A stretch of 64,000 bases of DNA, taken from positions 43,637,385-43,701,384 of the forward strand of contig NC_088295.1 of the NCBI RefSeq assembly GCF_032854445.1, written 5' to 3'. Shown here piece after piece: positions 31,758-43,715 of this stretch. The translations under genes and the position numbers were made by a program. The first letter of the stretch is position 1. Every line of letters starts with the position of its first letter. Source of the DNA: Liolophura sinensis (taxonomy: Eukaryota > Mollusca > Polyplacophora > Chitonida > Chitonidae). Below the pieces are notes generated by a model. The model worked only from the letters and a program-made list of their open reading frames with translations, had not been told where the DNA came from and did not search any database.

Positions 31758-32721
31758 TGGCCTAGGCTAAATAATTCATTGTGAAATTTCTTGGCATGTG
31801 ACAAGTGGTCTAACTTGAAGGAGTCAATAAATGACACTGAAGTTGTAAATTTTAGTATTTCTTACTCACGAAATTTACCACTGTGCCATTGCAATAAAAT
31901 ATCCATTAAAGTGTTTATGGGTCATGAAATGTCAAGTTCTATGTATTCCGAATGTGTGACTTGCAATACTCATTATAACAGTATACATACGCACTGCACA
32001 TTCACAACTGATAAACCTGTTACTTATGTTTTTAACACCTTCCTGTAGTTTTGTGTTCTTCTTTCACTCTATTTTATCAGGTTAATGCGTTCTCCTTTTC
32101 ACCATTAATGTATGAAGCATTTACAAGCTCTGTTTATACTGTTCCATAACAAGGTCAAGTGTGAAGGTGTTACACAGAAAGTGTAGAGAAGTGTCGTGTG
32201 GCCAGAAATTATACAGTGCTGACATGCTGAGCACTGCCTGTACATGTGATCTAAGAATTGACCAATGAAAGCCTTCTCCTCATGTTTTCATATTTGTGTA
32301 GTGAAAGAACTACGCAGCAATATTTTAAGGTTTTGTCCATACTGTGAAACAATTTTGTCATAATGTCTAGAGATTGAAAGCATTTCAGGCTTTGGCCTGT
32401 TTCTTGCTGAGAGGAACTGGGGGAGCTTTCTCTTACGCATAGTATAAATGACAATAATCCCAGTGATGATATATGTGCCTTTCATCCTCGTCCTATCAAA
32501 CACCTCATCTGGAGCAATTTTTGTACTTTTTGTATAGTATATATGCACCATTGGAATTTAAATTAAATATGAAGTGACAGTAAATACTAGTGTTCTTGCT
32601 TAGGAGTTATAATTCTACCCTGATGTCATTGTCAAAACATTCCTAATTTCTACTTGTGGCTTAAGAATGTAATAATATTTCTAGATATTCAGACAGTCAA
32701 ACATGTAGTGTCATAATTATC

Positions 32722-32740
32722 TGTGCGTGTGTGTGTGTGT
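32722..32740. repeat. (GT)n microsatellite
   Basis: A short run of GT dinucleotides with one interruption (GCGTGTGTGTGTGTGTG). Confidence 0.85.
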
Positions 32741-33402
32741 CAACCCCTATCCCATCCCACTACCATGTCATATGTTTTTAAAAGGCAATTTGAGAAACCA
32801 AGCCTTCTGTCTTATGATGTAAACATTATCTTAGACAAATGCCATATATACCTAGAGCAAGAGTCAATAAGATTTCTGGCTTCTAATGAAAACAGCAAGT
32901 TTCAGGCACACAAGACTGTTTGATCACCCAATAGGATTAGTTGTGTCACACTCGCTCCTTGTTTGTATTTTGTCGTAGTTTTGCAGCAGTTTTCTGTGCG
33001 TCGTACAGCTTTATGGTGGTACTCATCATATTTTGATAACAGACAGCTAGGCCTCTGCCCACAGATCCCAAGACACCTTATGAGAGGCTATGGACACCTT
33101 TACGTTCTACCTGGTCTTCTTTCACCTGGTTGAGAATCTCACCTGACTGTTAAGGCATCTCACCCAAACCACACCTGAACTGGTGAATGGACCCAGGTTA
33201 ACACTAGACCATGGATACATGACACCACATAGAAACTCCTCCATCCAGTTACATTTACATGTCCATTATGCCCTAGAGCTACATGGATGCTAATATACTG
33301 AGTACTTTTAAAAACAGAGTTTAGTTACGTACATTTACAGAAAATCTTCAACCATGTAAACTAAGAATTCTATTTATGTATATTTATAATATACTCCTGA
33401 AA

Positions 33403-33835
33403 CATCTTGATTTTGTACATGAAAATCAGCTCAGTTTGATTTTGTACATGAAAATCAGCTCATCCTGATTTTGTACATGCACAAAATCAGCTCATCTTGA
33501 TTTTGTACATGAAAACATTCTCATCTTGATTTTGTACATGAAAACATTCTCATCTTGTTTTTATACGTGAAAATCAGCTCATCTTGAATTTGTACATGAA
33601 AATCAGCTCATTTGATTTCGTACATGAAAAACATCTCATCTTGATTTTGTACATGAAAACCAGCTCATCTTGAGTTTTGGAAGTGAAAACATTCTCATCT
33701 TGATTTTGTGCATGGAAACCAGTTCATCTTGATTTTGTACATGAAAATCAGCTCATCTTGAGTTTTGGAAGTGAAAACATTCTCATCTTGATTTTGTACA
33801 TGAAAACCAGCTCGTCTTGATTTTGGACGTGAAAA
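33403..33835. repeat. 29-bp minisatellite
   Basis: About 14 diverged units of CATCTTGATTTTGTACATGA followed by AAATCAGCT. Two alternating endings are seen (AAATCAGCT and AAACATTCT), as well as a variant GAGTTTTGGAAGTG that recurs as part of a longer block. Confidence 0.93.
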
Positions 33836-36680
33836 GCCGCTGCACAACTGCAGGATTTTCACTCATGCACTCATTCACCCGTGCAATATATGCAATTACT
33901 TTAAAATAATCACATATATTTTGGTTTATTTGATTAAATACACTGGGTACAAAATATGTTGCATTTGAACATATTTTCTGAACATTTAAGGTGTGCATAT
34001 GTCAAATCCTTACACTCGCCTCAGATGTTTGCAGTTCATGTGTAGATGTTAATATCAGTGTACATATTATTTACATTTTCTGTCTCTCCAATCGGCTTAA
34101 TGTACAGAGCTGCTGTCAAGTTTTGAGAAGCTGTCTCAGGATGATAAGATAGTAAATAGTGAATGATATGTGGTCAACGGTTAAGAAGTAACAGCGTTGG
34201 AGAGAAAAGGGAGTGTTAATGGCATAGTTGAGACAGATATCAGAATTCCCACAATTGCAATTTGATAAATTATACCCACAGTATTTACTGAAACTGATAA
34301 AAGCAAATATGATTCATCCCTGATCTGAGTTGAAGTGGTCTGCACTGCCAAAGCATGCAGTGTGTATATGACCTACTCTGTATCAACATAAACAGTTGCA
34401 GGTATGATCTCTTATAAGTATCTAACACTGTATTCATAAACAAGTTCTTGAACATTTAGCAAAGTTAATGTTTATGCCAACCAGAACATCATTTTGTATT
34501 GAAAGATATCAGATTATTTTGCAGATATTTAAGGAGTTAATTATTAATATCATCGGTTTCTGTGTCATTTATTTTAAAGTCCTAGGTGAATTAAGCATGA
34601 TATTTCTCCTGTAAATATTATTTTAATGTCAAAAGACTCTTCATACATTTTTGATTGAATTTATTGGAGAAAAGACACGTCTTTTGGTGTCAGATTTTAT
34701 CCATGCAACCAGTCAGAATTGTCTTTAAATTACCATACAGCCATTTTTACAGAGGCCTACGTGTTAACAATGAGATATTAAAAATGTTTTTTAATCTTTA
34801 AGAATTCAATTTTCGGAAATTAGTCAACCATTTGCTGTACCCATTGCATTTTTTTACTCTGACACACCTTTGATGACCTCTCTGACCTTGATGAGGTCAC
34901 CTGTCCGGGAGACAGTTTGTGTAACTCGCTCCACCATTCTATAAACCCCAACCACAGGATTATACTGTTAACCCAGATACCTTCATACAATAATACCTGC
35001 ACTGATAGACCTATCACACTGTACCATCCTTAACATCTCTGTCAACCATTGGTCAGTCATGGTTGGGGTCGTAGGTCAACACTGCTGAGTTTGCTAAAGG
35101 CTTTTACTGGTCAGATTTCCCAGGGTAGGGCTTATTCCCTCACCAACACCTGACCACAGTTATCCCCTAAGGAGAATTAATTAGTTTTCGATCGCCATAC
35201 CCTCAAATACCTGCACACCATTTCTTCTAAAATCTGTGAAAAAAAACCCATTGTTTATCTTTTATTGTTCGCAGGAAACAAGGGAATATTTACCGTAATT
35301 CATCATGATTATTTCTTAGGCAAAGCTATGAATGAGTGAATGAAACCATTATTTAAAGCTATGCCGAAAGAAGGCTGCGTTTTGTGGTTGTATAAACTTA
35401 ACATTGCACCTGGTAAGTTATAATTGAACGGCATTCCTTTGTCTGGATAATTTGAGCTCTACAAGTAGACTTTATTCTTCAGACTGTCATGTTAGATTAT
35501 TTCATTTTTAATTTTTCACGTAAGTTTTCTCTATATTTCCCCGGTTAATTCCAACAGTATATGGTGAGGGCAAAAACACCCTTACAACTCTTTTGGTGAA
35601 TTTAAACAACATAATGTTGATGATTTGTTACAAAGCTCTTGTGTATTATAATCAAGATGTATTATGATAAAGAAGACGGATATATTTGAAATCAAGATAT
35701 AAACTGCCATAAGTCATGATTGAAGTGCTTCCCTTCATCAACTGGTTATAAGTAACCTTTGATGTGTAGCGATCATAAGGAATGCATGTTACAAGCTTTA
35801 ATTATATTTGGTTTATCAAATGCTGTTTATTAATTTTTCAGCAGAGATGTTAAACTCAAAATAGAATTCTGAATTGAAGAAAGAGAATGAAAAGAAAAGA
35901 AAAAAAAGAGAGAAATATGTGAACGTAATGAACTTACTTTATGAACTCAGAATGACGCTTACTCTGTTTGATGTAGCGTGGGTGTTACAAGTGTAGAAAT
36001 GATCTGTAATATGTCTGTAATTTATAGCTCGCTTATGCACTTCGGCACCGAGTGCCATCAGCTTCTCAACATGGGCCTGGAAATGATGAGGAGCCAAGTC
36101 ACATGCGATCAGGGGGAAAAAAGACTCTGCTTTATGTTCTGATCACACATACATAAACACAGAGATGCCGAAAACACAGGTGACATTGTGCTGGACTGCA
36201 CTTGTAAATTCACGTTATGAGATAGGCGATATGATGGAATCCGGGGAGAGTTTACTCCAAGTTATGTAACACTGCTATGCTTTAGATGATCATGTCCTAG
36301 GAATCTGAATTGGGGCTAAGAAATAGAAGGCTGTATTGTTGGCCATTCGTTTGCCCAGTCTTTGTGTGTTGATGAGACTGACTTAGCAGTTGTTTTAAGC
36401 GACGTATGCCTTGGCAAGCCACAGGAGCTACACTCTCTCACCTGATGACTTCTTGATTGTCCTTTTTGTTTCACTTGCTGTTTGTAGAGAGACATGCTTG
36501 TTGACTGTCTTGTCCTGTTGGGTGGGTGGTGCCCTTTGGGGTGCAGTGCTTTACTTGTTCTAAAGGTTCAAAAGTTAAGGTTTGATTCAAGCAGTAAGCA
36601 AGGGATCTTTTGTTTAGTTGTATACGAATTCTTCAGCCTGAACTGTTTTTGGGCATTAGAGACTGGAAGGACAACAACTC

Positions 36681-36931
36681 TGTTTCTTTATTTATTTGAT
36701 TGGTGTTTTACACCGTACTCAAGAATATTTCACTTATACGACGACAGCCAGCATTATGGTGGGAGGAAACCGGGCAGAACCCGGGAAGGAAACCCACAAC
36801 CATTCACAGGTAATGCTGGCAGACCTTCCCATTTAGCTCTGAACTCACAACGACCACATTGGTGAGAGGCTCCTGGACCATTAATTGCTCTGCACTTGTG
36901 CGCTAACCACCTTGGCCACAGAGGCCCTGAT
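36681..36931 (-). mobile_element. SINE family A, full-length reverse copy
   Basis: Minus strand begins GGGCCTCTGTGGCCAAGGTGG with GTTAGCGCACAAGTGC (A-box region), has GTGAGTTCAGAGC in B-box position, the body and a complete tail. Flanks share AACAACTC (36673-36680 and 36932-36939), an 8-bp target duplication. An open frame overlapping it is an artefact. Confidence 0.92.
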
Positions 36932-37526
36932 AACAACTCAGAGACAAAAATGTAAAAATATGGGGTAGCTTTGTGAGGTAATAGGACATATACATGTTAT
37001 AGGGTACTTTTTCCTGTGCAGTGGTGACTGGGGACCCAGCGAGAATTCACAATTCTTCTTTTGCAATGCATGAGACAGTTTGTTCATAAAACATCTCCAC
37101 AAATGCAGAATTGAACAGCAGTCGACATAGCTTGGGCCCAAATAATTTAATCTGCCAAAGATCCCCCTGTAAGATCATCGCACAGATTTCTTCTATGTTC
37201 CTGATTCTTAAATGTCCGGATAATAACCTGTCTGGCACCTAAGAAATTAGGTAGTATTGTGGTGATTTTAGTTGTGAAACTAAACTCTGTTTTTACCTGA
37301 ATTTGTGTGGAACTGTGAGTTGAACCGGTCCCCAAAGGTTCCTACCACCGCGAATGTTCATGGGACATAGTTGTTCCACATACATATACGTATAAACATT
37401 CTTATCTTACAAGTGTGGCCACTTGTTGCCGAGTCCATGCTATTTATCCCTGTTGATTATGACCCTGCCACTTGAACATTGCTAAGACACTGATAATCCT
37501 GATGCACCCATTCCCCCCGCGCAACT

Positions 37527-37541
37527 CCCCCCCCCCCCCCC
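37527..37541. repeat. Poly-C run
   Basis: About fifteen uninterrupted C residues, preceded by another six-C run at 37513. Poly-C of this length is uncommon in this AT-rich window. Confidence 0.9.
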
Positions 37542-40500
37542 TGTCCTTTTGAATTGTACATATGTATTCATAGCGTATTTATTATTCTGCTCCATAACAG
37601 TATGTTTTCATGTTGTATAACATTGTTCATTTTGAAGTACAAGTATGTCTTTATTAAAGGTTGATCGGATGAAAATTAACTTTACTTTAAAGACATGGTA
37701 TGTTGATAAATTCTTCAGCATTATGTGGCTGTGTTTATGGAAAGTGGAGTCCACATGGAAAGAATATTTGGTTTCGAGTGAAAAAGACTAGTTGCCAATC
37801 TAATGAGATGTAGTGATTTGATCTCACAATGTATCAAAGCAAATAACAGACCAAGTAAACATGTAAAAAAGTTTTAAAAGATATACATCATTACAAACAA
37901 AATCTTGTTACAAAACTTGTTACAAAACTTGGAAGCAGAAATGATAACAGCTATAGCTTTGAAGGACACCTTTTTAAGAATTCATCCCTGTATATATCCG
38001 ATCTGCCAACTGAGTAGTCAGATTGAGAGCTTATACTGTCATGCGAGACAGATTTTGTATGAACTCGGTTAATCTTGACAGCGTGGTGCTGCCTTTGTTA
38101 CCCGAGAGGACAATGTGATATGCATAATTCCTGTAGTTCACAGGTGGCTAGATGAAACCTGTTCAAGGGTAACGCTAAAGATTCTTACACCATCTGGCAA
38201 GCGTCCTCTTCTTGATAGATCTTGTACACTTAGTTCATTCTCCTGAATGTCACTTTGGTTTTGTGCAGAGATGAAAACGGCGGCTGTGTAGCAGTAGAAC
38301 GAAAATGTGTCAGAATTGGTAATGGTTTGGTGATTTTGACATCCATGTGGACAACTCTTTCTCTATAGGCTTAAAAGTTGTTTTTTGTTGATCCTATTGA
38401 CATACAGGACAGGTCAGTACCTTCTTAGGTTCAGATGAATTACTGTAATTCTTCTAATCTCTGTGACACCCAATTTCAAATGACAAAAATTGTGTTTTCC
38501 ATACTGGTTGGAGAACTACCCTATTTCTTCAACCTTTTCAACCGCCTCTGCAACCAATATTTTGAAACATTTTGAGAGAACTGTAAGGTGTACAGAAATA
38601 ATTTGCTCAGTTTTAGGGAGCTAGCATCCTTAATGACACTAACAAGTCATTTTTAGCATAATTTTCCCTGATAAATGCATGCATAAGCTCCACTAAAAAA
38701 AGTACTTTAGTTGGTGAAAAAGTCAAAGATTTACAGTAAGGAATTACTGTGTCATAATGACCAATAATGTCAAAAGGAGAAAATGTGTTTTCATAAAACT
38801 GCACCCTAGATAGATCTGTTTCAGAAATACATGTATATAGATAAGGTGTATTTTACTACAAGGTCTAGTATACTGGAACATGCCTGGACTAGCCTTGTTG
38901 ACACAAGTCTTAGCTTCTCACCGCACACTAATATGTATTTACTGTTCCGTTGTCTCGAACAATGAGTGCAGTCAGTCCGTCTATCTTCTGATACACCACA
39001 CTTGCGTTTATGCTCAGGTGAATCAATTTGTTGATTTATTTCTCAGATATCTTTGTAACTGTGTGAAGAAATTTATGACACAAATGACTTATGCAAGATT
39101 GCTGACGAGAAACTACTGCCACCTTGCTCTAACCCACATCTGCTTGTCAACAGCTAGTCAAATGAATTTGGCAGAAATTTTATGACCCACTATACATGTA
39201 CCTGCTATAAACCATTCACTTGAATACCCTGAAATAGGCTGAGGCCATATGAAAAAGAATTGTCTATTATAGGCCATATCTTTTTAAATAAGTATGAATG
39301 AGACAGCCTCTCTTAGCATATGTCTACTGAGATTGGATAATGTTATAATAACAAATTGCAGGAAACATGTGTACATTTTTCGTCTTTAATTATTTCACCA
39401 GTCTTCTCTGCCATAATCTGGAATTGGTCCCGTATCCCAAGTTGGTTTAATTTATTTCGGAGAGGAAAAATGATTGCCGGCAGTAAGCCCTTAACCTTCT
39501 TCAGATACCTAACAAACCTCCAGACCTAAAGCCAGGGCTGGATTTGAGCCCATGATACATGTTGGCTCCAAATTAAACTTGCCCATTGAACTGTGGATCT
39601 TCAAGACCTACTGTTGATATCAATTTACATACAGCATGTTTGAGTTGATATGTTATGTAAGTATGTGAAATTATGAAATATTATGTAATGATTGTCGGAA
39701 CTATTGGTGCATGTGTACTTGAGATGTGTATGTAATAAATGTGATGCCTCAGTGCGTATTGTCAATCATAGATGTGCATGTATAGGATACTCCTACAAAA
39801 TCTCCACCCTAAAACGCTTCTCCATGCCTTGAAAGGCAGGTAGAAAAAATGTTTTTGTTATGATTCATATAATTCTTAGACTAATGGCAAGTAGTCTTTT
39901 GCAGTTCTTACACCAAATTCATGTATATCGTCTTTTAGCTTTATGTTAAGTGTGTTCAGTTCCTTTCAAAGCAATTTCTACAGGTATAACCTTTGATCCG
40001 TGCCTATTCAGTTACATATGCAAATTTTGTCATCTAGCAGTAATAGTTCAGGTTGAATTCAACTTAAGTTGAATAATTCACATTAAATACCCATAGGATT
40101 TTATTTAAACCCATGGCTATTGTGCTGGAATGTACTTCAAGGCACTCACACTTTAAATCACTCAGATCCTTTTTCAGGTGTCTTTCAACTCTTCAGCTAT
40201 AGATGTTTACATTCTGTTGTTATGCTATTACTTCATAGACATTTAAGCAGGCAGAAAATTCAGTTAGAGCGTATTAGGTCAGGTGTCTATGAGTGCACGC
40301 GAGTTAGGTCTGATCTCTATAGCTCTACTTGAGACATTTATTGTCCTGTAGTTGTATTTGTAAACAAGGGAGGGTTGGGGAAAGTCTTTTAAAGAGAATG
40401 TGCGTCGTATGGGGTTTTGAAAGCTCAGTCTCAGGGTGTGTAGAATGTAGTTTGTCGCATACAGGTATTAAGTTTGTAACTGTGAGGAAAGCATTTGCAA

Positions 40501-42031
40501 CATTTTTGTAAGGGGAAAAGGCTTCATTGTTGAGCTGTTTTTGATGCAATTTTTATTACTCATAGGCCAAAATTGGCATGGGCTTATTGTCATGGCTGTT
40601 GGCGTCAGTTTGTCAGTTTGTCCGTCTATCTGTCCATGCATCTCTTCATATACACTCAATCTCTGGAACACTTTTTGTAAGCTACAGTTAACAAACATAC
40701 ACACCACATTTACTCTAAATCACTATTCGTTTTCTGTGAACTATTATTCAAGTTCAAGTGGGGTTATTCAAGTTATGGGCTTTAAACTTGTATCACCTTG
40801 TACACGTAGTCCTGTGAAAGAACCTTTTTTGTTTTTCATTGACGCAGACTAAATGGACTTGGGCCTCCATTAACTTCAAACACCATTTCTTACGATTGTT
40901 TTTGTTTTCCTGCATATTTTCATCATGAACAAGTTCATTTGGTAACACTTTTAGACTAGGAATTGTAGTTTAAGGTGTAGATGTAGGTATGAAAGTTTAT
41001 GTAATCTGGCTAAGTAGTGTAAGGATTCAGAGCCAAAGTGTTTATAAGCATAGAGTTAATAGACTTCGAATACCTAGCTGGCAGGTATCTGATGATAAAT
41101 TATACACCCATCTTCTCGCTGCCCCCAGCCCTTTCACATTATAGCAACATAATCACATTGTTGTGTGGAGACAAGCCTTTTTCCTTGTACCCGTTTCACA
41201 GACATTCAATTTCATAGCTGCCATTGTGGTTGCCATTGACAACATATAAGATGTGCAATGACCTGGGGCACAAAGCCTAGCTTTCAAATTATATTAACTC
41301 ACTGACATTTTATTTTCCTTGAGGTTTGCCCCAGTTATTGTTGAGAAGCTATTAGTTTACTCTTGCAATAACTTGACATGTGTACTGATGTATGATGTGG
41401 GTCATCATGTGAAAAGTTATAGATAGAAGCTTTAGATATTCCTGTTACATTAACCCTTATCATTTGTGGTCTCTTCGGTTACATGTTACTTTTCAATGAA
41501 ATTGTGAATTGCGTGACAAAAAATAACAAAGTTGAAAAAAACTTGATGGAAATAGTTTTCATATTTTATTTTGATAAAGTAGTATATTCATTCAGTCCTT
41601 ATTTAATCAAAATTAGAAGAATCCCATGATAAAAGTACCTGGTATAGGCTTACGAGATGTTCCTTCAGGCAGTCGAAGTATTAAATGAAAGTTATGTTTT
41701 ATAACCAACAGCTTCTTTTCCTGTGATATGTATTGTGACAGTACATATTACATACATTTAGGAGATTTTTCACTTCATATATGTTATTATGACATTTTGG
41801 AGCTATTAAGAATTAAATACACAATATACACCTTTTTCTGAGAATAAAACATGATATTACTGGTGTCTATGGTTATGTCAGAGTGCCACCTGTCAATCAC
41901 TGTGAAGAGCTGGCAGCTGAACCCATCAGTCATTTCTTAAGGTTATGCTCAAATTGATACTCTTAAAATAACATTTGCCATTCCAAAACAATAACTGAAA
42001 AAAACAGTTGTGTGTTTTCTTACTGGATTTT

Positions 42032-42035
<4 letters not shown>

Positions 42036-42077
<42 letters not shown>
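42036..42077. repeat. (TA)n microsatellite
   Basis: About 21 uninterrupted TA dinucleotides. Confidence 0.97.
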
Positions 42078-42080
<3 letters not shown>

Positions 42081-42147
42081 ACAGCAGTGTATTAAATCTA
42101 ATCCAGGCGTAAATCTTAATACCAGTCACACCCCAATACAAAGTAAA

Positions 42148-42175
42148 TGGCACTTTAGTCTTGACTAAAGTGCCA
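42148..42175. other. Perfect palindrome with 13-bp arms and 2-bp centre
   Basis: TGGCACTTTAGTC and GACTAAAGTGCCA are exact inverted copies around a TT centre. It lies 70 bp after the (TA)n run. It may be a hairpin or a dyad protein site; nothing links it to a gene. Confidence 0.9.
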
Positions 42176-43203
42176 GCGATTAAGTTCTAAAACACTTCTG
42201 ACCAACTCTGCCCAGATCGCCATCATTAAAATTAAGTATCCTGGAGTACAACAAAACACCAAACAATTTAAAAAGATAAGTGGGAAGAATGTAAAGTGGC
42301 AGTTACCTTTCAAAAGCACTTATAAAGCATCGCTGAAGCTATAGAAATGTTGACAGTCTTTATTTTTTTTCTTGAAAACAACACAATTTAGGGCTCAGAA
42401 AACTATGTTCTGTCAAGTTGTAATCATTAATTGTAGTTATAGGTATGAACCACACCCATACTGTCCTCAGGTTGGACCAGGTTGTGTTTTACCCATAAAA
42501 TAAATGACTAAAGTTGGTCATGCATTTTTTGTCAAAGGTAATGTCAGATGTCATAAATTTTTTCCTCTTTCCATTTGCATGTCCCATACTGCATTTGGTA
42601 GGCTCACAAGCGTATCGTGAGCCACGCTAACCCCACTCCTCCCCTCTCCTCTCCTACACGTCTTCACATCCACACTGGGAAGAACAGAGATGCACGTGGG
42701 GTGGGACTGATGAAGGCAGATGTGCAGAAAAAGATACAATAAACTAAATTAATACTGTTAATAATCCACTTTCATGTCGTTGCAATATATTTTGAAGACT
42801 TAAGTGAAGCATAAAAAAAGATTAAATGGGTCAGTGTTTTCCCAGATGTATCACTGGTCAGAAGTGTGCTTGTGTGTTCTGTCATGAAACAAAAAACAGA
42901 AACAAGTTTGTTTTTTGTTTTTTTTTGTGTAATTTTTTGTTTTAAGCTGGAACATGTTGTTAGCACATGTGACAGTGTATGTGTTGTGTGTGTGTCCTCC
43001 TTAAAAAGATAGACAAAAACTAGGTCCATGAAAAACTGACAGCCAAAAGATCTGACAGCTTAAACATTTGCTGGTCTTACCTGTGTCAGTTGACATTATA
43101 TGGGCTCAAATACTACAAGGTTTGACTATAGTGTTTTGTTTTTCATGGTGATGAGCACAGAGAATTATCTTACCATTTATCCTAAATGCATTGAATCACC
43201 TCT

Positions 43204-43242
43204 ACAACCCCCACCCCCCACCCCCCACCCTCCACCCCCATC
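43204..43242. repeat. C-rich tract
   Basis: Several runs of 3-6 C separated by A or CA (ACCCCCCACCCTCCACCCCC). The minus strand is a G-quadruplex candidate. Confidence 0.85.
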
Positions 43243-43562
43243 CTTAGTTATCTCCAAACTTTAGTTTTCTTCTTCTTAAATTGGCACATATAAAAGAAGA
43301 CTGGCCATAGGTCAACTTGCAATCCAAAGCAGCTGGGTCCAACTCGACAAAGTTAACATGTGTAACACTTAGATTGACTAATCTGGATATAATTATATGC
43401 TTTGAGTCACAGAAAAATAAAATGTGTTCAACTCTACGGAGATCGGCTAAAACCAGTGCCCAGTCAGATGATTCCTGTTGAAAACAAGTTATGTCCAGAT
43501 TTTGTGACATTCTGGTTTTGCATGTCCATACTGAATTTGAAGGACTACCTCATTTCAGAATT

Positions 43563-43715
43563 CTACATGGGAAGGTCTGACAGCAACCTGCAGATGGTCG
43601 TGGGTTTTCCCCGGGCTCTGCCCGGTTTCCTTCCACCATAATGCTGGCTGCCGGCATGACATATTCTTGAGTACAGCTTAAAACACCAATCAAATAAATA
43701 AATGAAATAAATAAA
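43563..43715 (+). mobile_element. SINE family A, headless copy with perfect 13-bp target-site duplication
   Basis: 153 bp starting CTACATGGGAAGGTCTGACAG and running through GGTTTCCTTCCACCATAATG, ATTCTTGAGTACAGC and AAACACCAATC to an AAATA tail. TCATTTCAGAATT flanks it on both sides (43550-43562 and 43716-43728). Its length and 5' start match the copy at 1910-2062. Confidence 0.93.

Noticed and set aside
33403-33835. 29-bp repeats that might be taken for a CRISPR array
   Set aside because: Units adjoin each other without unique spacers, they are diverged, and the setting is eukaryotic.
36494-36865. 123-codon plus-strand open frame
   Set aside because: Its second half runs through the reverse SINE copy at 36681-36931; the first half has no coding features.
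38446-38545. Further MITE ends (TACTGTAATTCTTCTAATC and TTCTTCAACCTTTTCAACC)
   Set aside because: Only short pieces of the TIR match and both face the same way; not enough to call an element.
40325-40852. Overlapping open frames of 60-103 codons on both strands
   Set aside because: All are of similar length in several frames, with no splice sites, motifs or codon preference that single one out.
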